Assembly (NCBI GenBank): GCA_950295325.1
Contig: OX485808.1
Span: 36,910,527 to 36,974,526, forward strand
Length of the DNA: 64,000 nt
Origin: Polytrichum commune
Lineage: Eukaryota > Streptophyta > Polytrichopsida > Polytrichales > Polytrichaceae
Direction: 5' to 3'
Shown: piece by piece, positions 11,701-23,464 of the stretch
Layout: each line of letters begins with the position of its first letter
Position numbering within the stretch: position 1 is the first letter of the stretch
Translations under genes and position numbers: made by a program
Notes under the pieces: model-generated
What the model was told of the DNA's origin: nothing
What the model saw: only the letters and a program-made list of their open reading frames with translations
Databases searched by the model: none

Positions 11701-12560
11701 AGGATCTCCCAGGCACATCATGATATTGCTTAGCTATGGCATAACAAAGCTCAAGAGCAGGTAAGGTACTACACAGTTTAGAATCCTAATTGCGAAAGGT
11801 TAGGGTTCGACGTAACCCTAACAAAGATTGAGGTGACGTGGCCGCCCCAGAGGGCAGCATTTCGGGAAGAGGCTATAAGCCTCCTCTTTGAATATCCAAA
11901 TTACACACATGACACGTCTACCTTAGGGCAAGCTCATAGATGATGGGGGGTTTAGACCACTGTTGGCATGGTGTCACAATCTTTTTTTGAGACCAATTGG
12001 GGATCTATAATGAGGATTTCATTTCTATACATATTAGTAGAGTAGGGTATGGTATTTGAGGATATTTTTGTGTTTCAATATCATCAAATTGGGTCTATGC
12101 ATCATATCTAGATAAAATCATCCTAGTATCAATATGGTTTAGAATGGTATTGACCCAAATAATAACCCAATCATACAAAGGTTCTCTCACCTTGACATAC
12201 CCAGGGGGTGCTCTCTTCATTGGAAACTTAAATGACATGCATGGATCACTACACAATTAAACCCCCTATATATGAGAGGTTTGTAGTAAAAAAACAAGTT
12301 TATATGTACTAACACCATGCTAGAAAATGGACTCATGTATCTATGTTACGCAATTTAATATGATCAATGCCTCCATTACATATACAAAATATAAATTAAA
12401 AACTAAGTAGGTCTTTATTACATTTAAAAGTCACTTTCGCTTTCCATGAGAAAGTCATTATATCATTTTTCATTTGTGACATGGAACTCAAAAACTATAT
12501 CAAACAAACAAAGACAAAAGCGCAATAACTTAGCCACAATTTGGAGAGCAAAACTAAATA

Positions 12561-12862
12561 ATCCCTACATACCTATTGAGGAGGAAGTTATGGGTATACT
12601 GGATGAAAGAGATGATGATGTAGTTGACAATGAAGAAGTTGAAGAAGTTGATAATGTGCAAATTGGTGATGTGGTGGTAGATAGAGTAGGAGTCAAGGAT
12701 GCTAAAAATGCATTAATGACCTTGAAACAATTTTTGGAACAAAGACTTATGGATGTTACACCTCTCATCCAAAACATTCAAACACTTCAAAAGGAAGGAG
12801 GATCTTGGCGTGCACAAGAATCTCATCAAACTATTATAGATTTGTTCTTCCATTACACTTAG
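12561..12862 (+). pseudogene. pogo/Tigger-like transposase C-terminal relic with PIP-like motif
   Basis: An open frame (upstream ATG at 12446; homology starts near 12561) encodes EEEVMGILDERDD, an acidic EEVEEVDN run, KDAKNALMTLKQFLEQR and a terminal QTIIDLFFHYT. It is homologous to 1540-1751 and resembles the tails of the two pogo-type elements in this window. QTIIDLFF again fits the QxxIxxFF PCNA-binding consensus. No DDE domain remains. The terminal repeats of this copy were not identified. Confidence 0.68.
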
Positions 12863-13088
12863 ATGTATGATGACACTCTATTCGTATGTATTTCCACCAT
12901 TTGTTTATATAAGTGTCATTATTTTAAATCATAAAGTCGCATAAGTGTTATTCATGTGTTACAAATTGTCTACACTAACCCCCCAAAATAAGTATTGAAG
13001 TGCTAACACCACATAAAGTATTCCTTGCTCCAAAGTGTTAACTAACTACACTAAATACGAACACATGCACTAAATGACAATACAATCC

Positions 13089-14068
13089 TACCTCTTTAAT
13101 ACGACACTCGATAATACGACAACCTTGATATTATGACACAAATTTCGTAAACCAAACTTCCTAGTTCAAATCTACCTCTATACTACGACTATGACAATGT
13201 TAATACGACACTCCTAGACCCCCCAAATGTCATATTATAGAGGTAATAAATGCATTTATATGGTGTGTCCCACACACTTATATATACATAAATACATAAT
13301 TTATTTTAAATTCATAAATCTTATACATATGAAGTTTGGATTAAGGAAGTTTAAATGTTAAATGATGAAATAAACATGAGAACCATGGGAACTAGGTTCT
13401 CTTTCTAAAACCTTACTCATGAGGACCAAAGAGAAAAATCGAGATTGATCAAGGAGTCTGAAGACCTGGCCCTTCTTATATCAAAACTGCAGCTTGGATC
13501 AGATGAGATGCCATTTGAAGAGTATGTGGTAATGGAAGGTGAAGACATCATTGAGGCTGAATATTGCATGTCAGAGCTGGTTGATATGGCCTTAGGACAG
13601 AGAATAGAGCCAGTTAGTTTGGACCTTACTGTTGAGACCGTAAACCCTTTAGATGTTGATGAGAGACCTCCACCTATTGTGAAACTGACGGATGCTCAAC
13701 AACATGCTCAGCTATTAGCTACATTTTTTATGGACAATTCATTAGACTTCACTCCTGCAAATATGATGAAATTGTAGGGCATAATAGAGAAGCTCAATAA
13801 GATATATGTTGCTAACTTGAAGTGGCAACATCAGCGGACTATTGATTCCTTCTTCAAGTCCACATAGGTTTAGTGAGGAGAATTTGCATATTTGTAATAC
13901 ATTTGAAAGAATACTCATTTTTACATATGGAAAAATATCTCAAGTGTGTTTTTATGAAGTACCTCGTTATTATGACAACCAGGTCCAATTTGTCATATTA
14001 TTGAATATGTGACACCTCGATAATACGACCTTTTTCTCGTTTCCCAAACGTGTCATATTAAAGAGGTA
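13089..14068 (+). mobile_element. pogo-type element with second TIR family
   Basis: The element starts TACCTCTTTAATACGACAC and ends GTGTCATATTAAAGAGGTA. These 19-bp inverted repeats differ at one position and include the TA target site at each end. Internal copies of ACCTTGATATTATGACA and CCTCGATAATACGACC form sub-terminal repeats. It contains a transposase tail only. Confidence 0.85.
13445..13867 (+). pseudogene. pogo/Tigger-like transposase C-terminal relic
   Basis: The frame encodes ESEDLALLISKLQLGSDEMP, an acidic YVVMEGEDIIEAEY segment and IVKLTDAQQHAQLLATFF. It then meets a TAG at 13775-13777 and resumes in frame to QRTIDSFFKST at 13867. It parallels the ORF at 8672-9499 (NMEGEDDFEVEF, VVKLSDAQKYAKDVL, QCDIRSFF), so both come from related transposases. 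QRTIDSFF matches the PIP-box pattern. One stop codon and absence of the catalytic domain make it a relic. Confidence 0.72.
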
Positions 14069-14873
14069 GGACTGTAACCCTATGAAAGTAAGTAACATTG
14101 AATGTAAACTCAAACACTAAATATCAACAATGGTAATATGTGGAAGTTTCATGTTTGAATTTAGTGTTAGTAAGGATATGACAAAAATGATATAATAAGG
14201 GAAGTGGTAGTAGGGAAGGTAGCAACACATTCATGTCTAACACTAATTGTCAAGGAATTGAAAATTATTGTTGAGCAAGTAGGGTGGTAACAACACTAAA
14301 TATAATCAAACACTAAATATCCTATTTAGTGTAGTGATGGCCCGCACCGGACACCACTCAGTGAATATATCATTTAAACAATTGAATTTTATTTTAAAAA
14401 TACAATGGATTTCTCAATTTACGTTAATGATAACTCTTGAATTTGTTTAAGGAATCGGAGAAAAATAGGAAATTAGCCTTTTTTGACAACATCTTGATGT
14501 TCTTCTAGTCCCATAATCTAGTCCCGTGAGTGTTCTTCTAGTCCCTTCTAGTCCCATAACTTGTGGCTTCCTAGACTATAATATCAATTTCATCTCATCT
14601 CATTGAGAGGACCCATGTATTCAATTAAGGAATACAAAGATGCGCTTCCTACAATCATAACTAAATCAAGGGAGGACCGATTTTCCATATGACTTTTGTT
14701 GATGCCTTATTGTAGATTGGCTATTGCAATACATGTCTCGTTGTGTAAATCCACTTGGCAAAAGTTGGAGAACATAAAACCCATAGTCTCATCCTTGAAA
14801 CATTGCATGTTGGTTCTGGGGACCCTACACTACAGTGACTAAATTATGTGGGCGCCTGAACAAAGTACAGTAA

Positions 14874-15235
14874 TGCACTCTAAACTCCATAATATCAACT
14901 CCCTTAATGTTACCCCTTCTCTTATATCCCGAAACCCTAAGGAACATATTTTCTTAGCTTAAGACTCACTCCTTATTGTCACGTTTCTCTCCCATATATC
15001 AAAGGTTTTGACATTAAGATAGACCACCAAAGAATTCAAACCACACACTGGCATGCTTCACGTTGTTATCATTATGATTATTGCCATTATTGCAATCTCA
15101 ACTTTATATTATTCCAAAATGTCACATGCTACACTAATTCTCTTTTATCATGCACCCATGTTAACACTACATAATTCTTTAATCTCACGTGCACTGTGGT
15201 TGCCATAAGCGTGATATCATGAAGTTTAGAGTGTA
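14874..15235 (+). mobile_element. pogo-derived MITE, copy B
   Basis: A 362-bp copy of the family at 9923, in the opposite orientation. The left end reads TGCACTCTAAACTCC, with TG in place of TA, and the right end is the inverse GAAGTTTAGAGTGTA. The interior shares the ACAATGATAATAATGG-like block and CCCATATATCAA with the other copies. Confidence 0.8.
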
Positions 15236-15788
15236 TATTCATACATTCCGGTTGACCAAGTGTCTATGGGAGGCCGTTAAATCCAAGTGTCTTTAGGGGG
15301 ACACATAACATCACTCATATATGTGCATAGTCGTATGTGTCTTGGAGATCTTTAATGAAAAAATAGTCATATTTTGTGCATCCTAACTCATGATTATTTT
15401 TGTGAGTGTTTCTTTCGAAGCTTCTATAGCATGTTTCAATTCACTTCACTTGTATGTAAGTAGAGGTAGTAAGTGGACAACTTCAACCGGTTATTTCTCA
15501 AACTCAACTGGTGCATTTGTAACTAGTGGGATCACTTGTGGTTTCAAGTCATGGCAACTCTTTCACACGCCCTTCTAAATTTATGCAGCATCTGTGTTTT
15601 GTTTTCTATGTCATTCTAGTTTCTAATTGCTTTGTATTAAGTATGTTATTCTAAAAGCTTCGGATCAACCATCCATGTTCATTTTTAATTTATCGTGTAC
15701 TAGTATGCACCCGTTTGAGTACGCATCCCGGGTAAGTGCGCAAATTTAGTGACAAAAATTAGGGTTTATATTTTATTGTTTGAACATC

Positions 15789-16097
15789 TCATGCATAGTC
15801 ATTTGCCATGAATGCATAAATTTGTTTACGCTTGACATTCAATATCGGTTTGTGATCGTTTTGTTGTAACGTCTCAAACGATCGTCGCAGTTCATCATAC
15901 ATCTCTCGAGCTCCCATTTGAACATCGGAGCAAAGCATGTCGATGGCGATGGCGAGGACAATGTTGTGTAGAGCTTCAAAGCCTTTGAAGTTGGTAGCAC
16001 TTTCAAATTCAAAAAATGTTTCAATAGGCTGGATTTCGTTGCAACATCTTCTCCCGATTGTCTCAGACTTTCCAGATGGCACCTCCACTGACTTCAT
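15789..16097 (-). other. Unrecognised 102-residue open frame
   Basis: From an ATG at 16097 the minus strand is open for 102 codons. The product begins MKSVEVPSGKSETIGRRCC and contains ALHNIVLAIAIDMLCSD and GAREMYDELRRSF. The composition is protein-like, and flanking sequence is repeat-rich, so a transposon-derived fragment is most likely. I recognise no family and infer no function. Confidence 0.25.
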
Positions 16098-17573
16098 ACT
16101 CTAGCCCCAACGCCCGCTTGCTCGGTGCGTTCGGCTTGCTCAACTTGCAATGATTTCACATCGCTCGGCTTTGGTCAAGCGGGTTGCCTCAGGTTTCATC
16201 CGTTTCCATTGCAATTCATTAAATCAAAGGGTCTAGAAAGCGATATGAGTAAAGTACGCACCTACCAACTAAGTGCGTACCAACGGCTCCAAAAATAAGC
16301 TTTTTGGAATAATATGCTTGGTGTTTCTATATTCGTCTCAAAAATTCCTATCTCATGGGCTATGAGGATGGATTATAGGTTATACATGTTTAGATCCTAA
16401 ACCCTCAAAAAGTCAATGAAACACATGTTGTCATATAGATTGAATCACCAATAATATTACAATAGCCTTGCTTAAAGCAATGGTCAGAGCAATTGAAAAC
16501 CTAATAATTGTTGTAAACCTAATGATCCAACAAAGTGCTTGACCAATCAAGGGTTGAAAGTCTAGTGAGCAATGTCGTGTGCAAGGATAGGTACGTAAGT
16601 GTTTGACATTCTCAAGCGCACATCAACTCACATAATCTAAGATTGTAAGAGCATTCATATAGGTATTTAGCGTATGTAGGATTAACTTTCAAAACCAACT
16701 ATCTCATGGTCTTAGTACCCTTTGATTTGTCTTCAAATATAGATTCATATAAGCACCTCATGGCTCTGCAAAGTCTTAAACGTGCAATGAAAAGTATGCA
16801 TAGTACCCGAATGTGAATGGTGAATCCTTTGGTCAATGCCCCTTTACCATCCATACTAATCATTAAAGTTGGCTTTAAGTAGGCATGAACAACATTCTGA
16901 GGAAGAAATGGATTAGAAATGCGCTTACTTGAAGTAGTTATTATTTAATCTAGGCATGAGACTTGATGCACTTAATTACAATCATTTTGTCTTCATTATG
17001 GTTAATTATGTTTAATGTGCTTACTTGCACTTGATTAGGCTAAATTGGTTCTGAATGTGTATGAATACTTGTAGAAAGTGAAGCCCTGCACTGAATGACA
17101 CTCAATTAGGCTTAAAGATGCTTAATCGGGCTTAATTAGTATAAATGTGTATGAATACTTGTAGAAAACATAGGCCATGCACTGAATTACGCTCAATTAA
17201 GCATAATCTCGCTTAATTAGTTTGGATGTGTATGAATATTTGTGAAAGGAGAAGGCATATTTTTTTAAGCATGATATAATGAATCAACTATAATTAACAC
17301 AACATTTCATGATCAATTTAAAATGACAAAGCCCCTTTCAAATGGTAAGTCACAACAATTGTAACCTCAATGAAATGAGGATTTTTCCATAAACCTAATC
17401 CCAAGCTAACTGCATGCTTTATTGGTGGTTGCACTATAGAAATGAAATCCCATAAATGATTCTTTAATAAGTGAAAGTGACGTTACATATTGGATATTGG
17501 AACTTGAAGGCGAGGTGCACTCAAGATGGGTTTTGTGGACCAATGAACGGGGAGAACTACCAACTACACCAAA

Positions 17574-17790
17574 TACCGTATTTAGTGCCACTTCGTATTT
17601 GGAATTACACAATCCTATAATTGTGTACTATATATCTCAAATTTTTTTTCCAACAAAGGTCACATCGGGTGTTTGGACATTACAAAGCATTAAGATATTT
17701 ACTTGGTTAAAATTTACACTAATAGTAACAATGATATAGCATTGTGCAACTGTAAATAGTAAGTGACACAAAACACACTATTTGGTGTAG
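17574..17790 (+). mobile_element. CTACACCAAATA-ended MITE, copy 1
   Basis: The ends are CTACACCAAATA and its exact inverse TATTTGGTGTAG. A homologous copy lies at 46656-46879; shared internal blocks include GTATTTAGTG, CCAACAAAGGT, TGTTTGGACATTA and TTTACTTGGT. No target duplication was identified. The same stretch is followed in both places by a second dispersed repeat, so the MITE may be part of a longer unit. Confidence 0.7.
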
Positions 17791-18239
17791 GCGCAGATGA
17801 ACCGGTGGAGGTTGAGAAATGACCGGTTGAAATTCAAGACTTCAAGAGGATTGCCGATCATTTTAGAGGAATTTATATAATATCCCTCAAGTCAATAAAA
17901 ATAAAAGAAAAACCCCAAAGGTGTTACCATGTAAGTGGTTGGAGTTGGAAACACTGGTTGGATTATGGTGGATATTGGGTGTGAAGTAACTACTGTATTT
18001 GTTTTAATTGGCTCAATAGCATGAAGACACATGTTTAGACGAGATTGGACTCGCCATCTTGATATGTGGAGGCGAGAGGCGGAAAAGTCTTTCCAACCCC
18101 TACCCTATGGCTCTCCTCCCTCCCTTCGGACTCGTCGCCACCTCTGCCCGCTCCGCTCTGGTCTGCCCGGGACAGTGACAACCTTTATAACTCACGATAG
18201 TTAACCAGAAAGAACATTTTCCGTGCTTAATTGGGTTAC

Positions 18240-18540
18240 TTATCCTAAATGGACACCTATATTTTGAATGGTATGTGGTACGGCGTGGTGTGGTGAGGCT
18301 TTAAGAATGGATACCAAGAAGACACGTGTTCAAAACAGTTGGATGACCATTGTAAGCTCAATAGGCAACATGTTTTTTTTTTTATAATGAGCGCGGGAAA
18401 AACTATTCTTTGATAATGATAGGTTTGTTCATACGAGCTCCAAAATCATGAGGAAAGTGGATGCAACTTCGATTTAGATTTGCAACCATCTCATACTAAT
18501 CGCGTGTTCCATACCCTAGGAGACGCGGGCTAGTCGGAGA
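18240..18540 (+). repeat. Dispersed repeat following the MITE, copy 1
   Basis: Words such as AAATGGACAC, GAATGGATA, GAGCTCCAAAATCATGAGG and CATCTCATACTAAT recur at 47110-47420, at 53430-53640 and, inverted, at 52745-52940. It is non-coding and probably derives from a larger transposon. Confidence 0.6.
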
Positions 18541-18674
18541 AGTAGTAACCTTTCAAGGCCCGTCGGACTTGTCACTAGGGCCGGGCAGCAAGCCTTCGGG
18601 CAACGTGGCAGAATTTGCAGTAGTTGAGCCAAGCCGCCGCGGCAGAAGGCCAGTAGGTTCGAAGTGTTTGGGAG

Positions 18675-20003
18675 GGGGGACGTTAAATACCCCCCACGAA
18701 CTTTTCGAGGTGTTAGAGTCGGGCTGGGGCAGCTGCCCGCCCAGAAAATCTGAATTTTCTGGACCCGACTGAAAACTGCTGCCCGCCCGCTCGATTTCGA
18801 AAAAACCATTGCCCTTGCATTCTTGAAGGCCACTTACTCACAAATCCCATATTGAGTGCACTTCACCTTCAAGGGCCAAAATCCAATATATATGTTCACT
18901 TCCATTGAGTAAATAAGCAATTGACTGGGGTTTCATTATCAAAGTGAAATCATCAATAAAACATGTAATTAACTTGGAAGTCAAAAATATTACAGAACAC
19001 TCACTAACACTGAGGTTATAATTTTTGTGACTCACAATTTGAAATTGTCTTTGTCATTCTAAAATGACACTTAAATTTAGTGTGCTGATTTAGTATGTGT
19101 ATTTTATAATATTTTAGGTAATGCCGTCTACTTTCACAAGTATTCATACGCATTCAAATGAATCAAGTGGGATTAAATATAATTAAGTCTAATTAATCTT
19201 CATTAATCTTCATTAATCCCAAATAAATCAGAAACTATGCTTACCAAATTAAGTAAACCTAATTTATTATAAAATGTACTTACTGTAATTAATTAATTAT
19301 TGAATCAATTCCAGTGAGTTAATTATAATAATTAATATCTGGAATTTAATTTCAGTTAATTAATTATAATAATTAATATCTGGAATCAATTCCAGTGAAT
19401 TAATTATAATAACTAATTTCTGGAATTTAATTCCAGTGAATTAGTTCTAATAATAAAGTCCAATGAATTAATTCTAATAATTTTTCATTTGAATGCGTAT
19501 GAATACTTGTGAAAGTAGACGGCATTACCTAAAATATTATAAAATACACATACTAAATCAGCACACTAAATTTAAGTGTCATTTTAGAATGACAAAGACA
19601 ATTTCAAATTGTGAGTCACAAAAATTATAACCTCAGTGTTAGTGAGTGTTTTGTAATATTTTTGACTTCCAAGTTAATTACATGTTTTATTGATGATTTC
19701 ACTTTGATAATGAAACCCCAGTCAATTGCTTATTTACTCAATGGAAGTGAACATATATATTGGATTTTGGCCCTTGAAGGTGAAGTGCACTCAATATGGG
19801 ATTTGTGAGTAAGTGGCCTTCAAGAATGCAAGGGCAATGGTTTTTTCGAAATCAAGCGGGCGGGCAGCAGTTTTCGGTCGGGTCCAGAAAGTTCAGATTT
19901 TCTGGGCGGGCGGCTGCCCCAGCCCGACTCTTAACACCTCGAAAAGTTCGTTGCCCGACCCTAACACCTCGAAAAGTTCGTGGGGGGGTATTTAACGTCC
20001 TCC
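18675..20003. mobile_element. Mutator-like element with ~0.5 kb inverted repeats
   Basis: Left arm 18675-19162 and right arm 19484-20003 are near-identical inverted copies. The outer ends read GGGGGACGTTAAATACC and, inverted, GGAGGACGTTAAATACC. The 9-bp word GTTTGGGAG stands directly outside at 18666-18674 and 20004-20012, the target-duplication length of Mutator-like elements. The ~320-bp centre is AT-rich and holds three or four direct copies of an AATTAATATCTGGAAT-containing unit. The right arm carries a short tandem duplication of ACACCTCGAAAAGTTCGT. There is no transposase gene; mirrored 65-codon frames in the arms are a by-product of the inverted repeat. Confidence 0.92.
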
Positions 20004-20069
20004 GTTTGGGAGCTTATTGTCTCCAGGTTTCTCAGGAAATCTATTTTTGAAAGCCGTCTTCCAACAAAG

Positions 20070-20833
20070 ATGGCGAACGCAGAACGTGATGTCTTTGCGG
20101 ATATTGTTACATTTTTAGCACCGCATCAGGTGCTCATTGCTGGCATCTTTACGGTGTCGTCGTCTGGTAGCCTGAGCTGTGCATTTTGGCCAGTGATATG
20201 TGTACTGTATCTCGCAGTGTCCTTGGGGATTGTCGGCGCAGTGCAGTGGAGGTTCAACCAACATTGGAGGCTCGTGGTTCCTGAGGAGGTATGAAAATTC
20301 CTTCCAAATAGATTTGCAAGATGTGTTTTGGCAGAATCTTCATTTGTTATTCTAGAAGCTTAGTGTGTTGCAATTTCCATATCTCAACAGCCATGACACG
20401 CCCTTGTTACACACCACTTGAACTCAAGCTCAAACTCACAAGTTTGGTGGGCTGAGGTGGAAAATAAGAGGGTGGGGTTTGGTTTCTCCTTGTTTTGAAT
20501 TGATTTTGAACTTAGAAAATCAATCCAAGCAAGGACCAACCTCCTGACAAAGCTCCACCATCTCATCTTCCACCTTGGCCCACCAAACTTGCAAAGCTGA
20601 AACTTGTGTGGCAAGGGAATGGGTCACCATGGCTAAAAGGGGATTTCTCAGCTTGACTTTGGACCTTTGGTGTCAAGCTTATGTCAAATCTGCTGTTGAT
20701 ATAACTGGACCTGATGCACTCTTTGTCCACACAGGTGGCTGCAGTTCGTAAGCTCATCCTCCTCCTGGTTATATACTACACAGCAACTTCTGTGATCGTC
20801 CTAATTGGCTCCTTATGCATCCTCTGTCATTGA
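20070..20833 (+). CDS. Small two-span membrane protein, family not recognised
   Basis: Two exons, 20070-20288 and 20735-20833, joined in frame through GAG|GTATG and CACAG|GTGGCT, encode 105 residues. The ATG follows an A-rich context (CAACAAAGATGG) and starts MANAERDVFADIVTFLAP. Two hydrophobic stretches are seen, at about residues 36-58 (AFWPVICVLYLAVSLGIVGAV) and 79-104 (KLILLLVIYYTATSVIVLIG, ending CILCH*); the N-terminal half has a third, weaker one. A small multi-span membrane protein is likely; no domain is recognised. A Mutator-like element has inserted 57 bp upstream of the ATG and separates the coding region from a GC-rich stretch at 18.5-18.67 kb that may be its old promoter or first exon. 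Coding quality is good and both splice sites are canonical. Confidence 0.68.
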
Positions 20834-21730
20834 GGAAATTGATTTAGCATCCACAGTCGTTCTACACAAACAATTCAAGTGGTGACAAGATGGACTTGAG
20901 TGAGCTGGGTAGAGAGATAAATGGATCGGAGTAGTCTTCACAATACAAAGTCTGGCTGTTCACAAACAATGTTTGGCTTCAAATTTCTTCAAAATGTGAA
21001 GTTTCAAATGACCAGATCTGTGTAGGTGGGCCATTGCATGTGCTAGAGTTGGAATACACCTGAACAAATGCATATGACTGGGTAATCCGACATTGAAGCC
21101 AGGAAAATAAATTTTGTTAAAATTAGTTAGTGTCTGTGAGCCTTCTCCCACCAACGTGGGCCTTTGGCCCTAGTGGCTCGTTTCCAAATTGTCTCCTCTG
21201 CTTCCTCACACATATGACTGTCGTGAAATTTGAAGAAATACCAGCACTTCACATGGTTTCTGTGAGATTCTAATGCCTCCATTCTGAATAGAATGTTTGT
21301 TTGCCCCTTGACCATCTGTCTTCTACATGTCTCCAATGCATAAAACCAACATACACTTCTCATAACAGACCCAACAGCCAGAGAGAGGTCTTAAAGAACA
21401 CTAAACTCAACATTCACTCTTTGCCCTCCATTCATCGTCTGCCCATCGAAGTTGCACCACTTCTCTAAGTGAGCTAGCCTTGGAAGGCAACCAGTCATTT
21501 TAACCCTGGCAGCCAATTTACCGACGAGAACATATCGAAGATGACTTGCAATACAAAAGCTGTAGGGGAATTGCTCCCACAACCTGCCACCAAAACGGAA
21601 GAAGTCAATTTCAAGCAAAGTTTAAATTCTGGATATAGAACAATATTATTAGTTGCTACAACATCAGAAAACCATGATAGAGAATGTCAACAAGCTTGTA
21701 ATGAAAGCAACCAACTACACACCGGTTAGC

Positions 21731-22890
21731 TTAAGCAGAAGTGCCAGAAGGTGCAAGCTGCTTGGGTGCAGGTGCTCCTTTCCCTCCCATGTACGCAGTT
21801 GCAGCTTGGTCAAGCTTCAAACGCTGCAAATTCACAATCATGTTCCAGTATTAGCACACATACAGCCAGCCATTCCAGATCCAGTACCCAGTAGATATGA
21901 ACTGTGCAATATGAGAACACAATTCTCTCCAAATTGTACAAGCAGCGATTAAATTAGGGCATCGATTAGCCGCTAAAAGATAAATTCCATGTAGTTTGCA
22001 GCAAACAATACAGAATCCTTGATGTCAAGCTTCTACCCAAACCACTAAGCTAACTCTGCTTAGCAAGAGTACAAGTGCTGCCTATGAGCAAAGGCCACCA
22101 AAGACAGAAAGCACCAAGAACGTCATCAGATCGGAAACTCACCCTATCTTCGACTGCTCGTGTGATATCCAAATTATCAGGAATGTGCACAAACCGAATG
22201 TTGCTACCCCTAAGAAACACAAGCGGCAGATGCCTGGAGTCTCCCTATCACACATGCATGCCACCACATGATCAGAACCAAGAGAGAAACGACCAGATTC
22301 AAATCTGATGCACCGGAAAACGCTCCTTCGAGCATCCAAGAAAAGTTAGGGCAAAATTTAATCAGAGCAAAGAACACAAGTGCATATCGAAGAGAGAGAG
22401 AGAGAGCAACGCTAGGGTTTTAATGCGGCTAATATCTATTCGCCTAAAGAAGTAAAAAGGATGAAGACTACTTAAACCAGATACTCACCTCCACGTCTTC
22501 AATAGTCGCATCTTTGATTATGACACTGCAGCATACAGCCCTTGGTTAGAAAGGATACAACACCAACAAGAATCAGATTTCGCATTTGATCATTTGCTTC
22601 GATGTATCCTTAACCCAGATTACCAAAGAGGTTTGTTCAGTTTTCTAACACGCCCCACCACTGTGCACATACAGACTTAGTGCAACATTTGCAAAGGTAA
22701 AAATCAACCCTACGAGGACACACTGAAACGAGGAGGTGCGGTACGTGTACTTCATAGCGTTATCGCAGTCGTCCAGAATGCCACGGATTGAAAGATCATT
22801 CCGAAGCTCCACGAGAAGCTCGAGCCCCATGAGCGCTTGAATCACGCAAACGAGAGTCCGCTCCGCCGGCCTCTGTCCTCGCTTCCCCAT
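21731..22890 (-). CDS. Sm-like protein, LSm10-type
   Basis: Four minus-strand exons, 22745-22890, 22489-22525, 22143-22244 and 21731-21823, join without a frame break into a 125-residue protein. It starts MGKRGQRPAERTLVCVIQAL. The Sm1 region LMGLELLVELRNDLSIRGIL is followed by DDCDNAMKYTV and DATIEDVEGD, and the Sm2 motif is LVFLRGSNIRFVHIPDNLDI, in which FLRGSNIRFVHIP is close to LSm10 and SmD-like proteins. The C-terminus (residues 96-125) has a GGKGAPAPKQ tail. LSm10 in animals is part of the U7 snRNP for histone mRNA 3'-end processing; whether the plant protein acts there is not shown. All introns are GT-AG. The start codon is 574 bp from the divergently transcribed transporter gene. Confidence 0.88.
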
Positions 22891-23464
22891 CTCGACACAA
22901 TCCTACAAGGTGCGGAGGACTGTATGAAACTAGAAATCTCCGATGGGTTTCACCAAGACGCACAAAAGAAACATCTCAATATGTACTAATTATTCCTTCC
23001 CATCCGCTCCATGAAGAGAATCTTGGAGCTCCTGGCTAGCTACCTACCTACCTAGTCCTAAAAGATTGTCAGCTTAGCAGCCTACATGGCAGATCACCAA
23101 TGGTGGAGGCAATTGATTAACCAGCGTGGCAAAAAGCTGTGCTGAGATGGACAGCTGAGTCAACGTGTCCAGGGAGAAATGCTTCGAATCATTTTGGCCT
23201 TTACGGTAGCAAGCTCTTGAGTCTTGACCATCCACAATTCTCCGAAACCCATCTCCCAATCTCCTCTATTTTAAAAGCAGAAGCGTTAAATTCGATGTAC
23301 AGCCCAACCCTGTCACGGCAGGGTGTGTTCTCCTTCTATTCTTGAAGCTGCTGGTGGCTGGGTGGATTGCGGTTCGGGGAGGGATTCTGCAAGCAATGCT
23401 GTGAGGGATGAGGTCGCTAGCACCTGGCTGTCAGAATTTAGCTCAGAATTTACCAAAAAAAGAA
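22891..23464. promoter_or_regulatory. Divergent promoter region between LSm10-like and transporter genes
   Basis: The two start codons point away from each other across 574 bp, so both promoters and 5' leaders must fit here or overlap. The region is less AT-rich than surrounding DNA near its right side. I see no unambiguous TATA box. An additional in-frame ATG for the transporter lies at 23408. Confidence 0.5.

Larger units (their letters stand above)
13046..14334. mobile_element. CTACACTAAATA-ended element split by a pogo insertion
   Basis: CTACACTAAATA begins near 13046 and its inverse TATTTAGTGTAG ends at 14334. Close inside each end are further ACTAAAT/ATTTAGTG words. The pogo-type element 13089-14068 sits between at a TA, so the outer element is older and was only about 310 bp before the insertion. 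The right end reads TAGTG, as in CACTA elements, but the left end lacks a clean CACTA and no target duplication was seen. Confidence 0.6.

Noticed and set aside
18838-19808. Two near-identical 65-residue open frames in opposite orientation
   Set aside because: They are mirror images within the arms of the Mutator-like element and have no homology features; the inverted repeat explains them.
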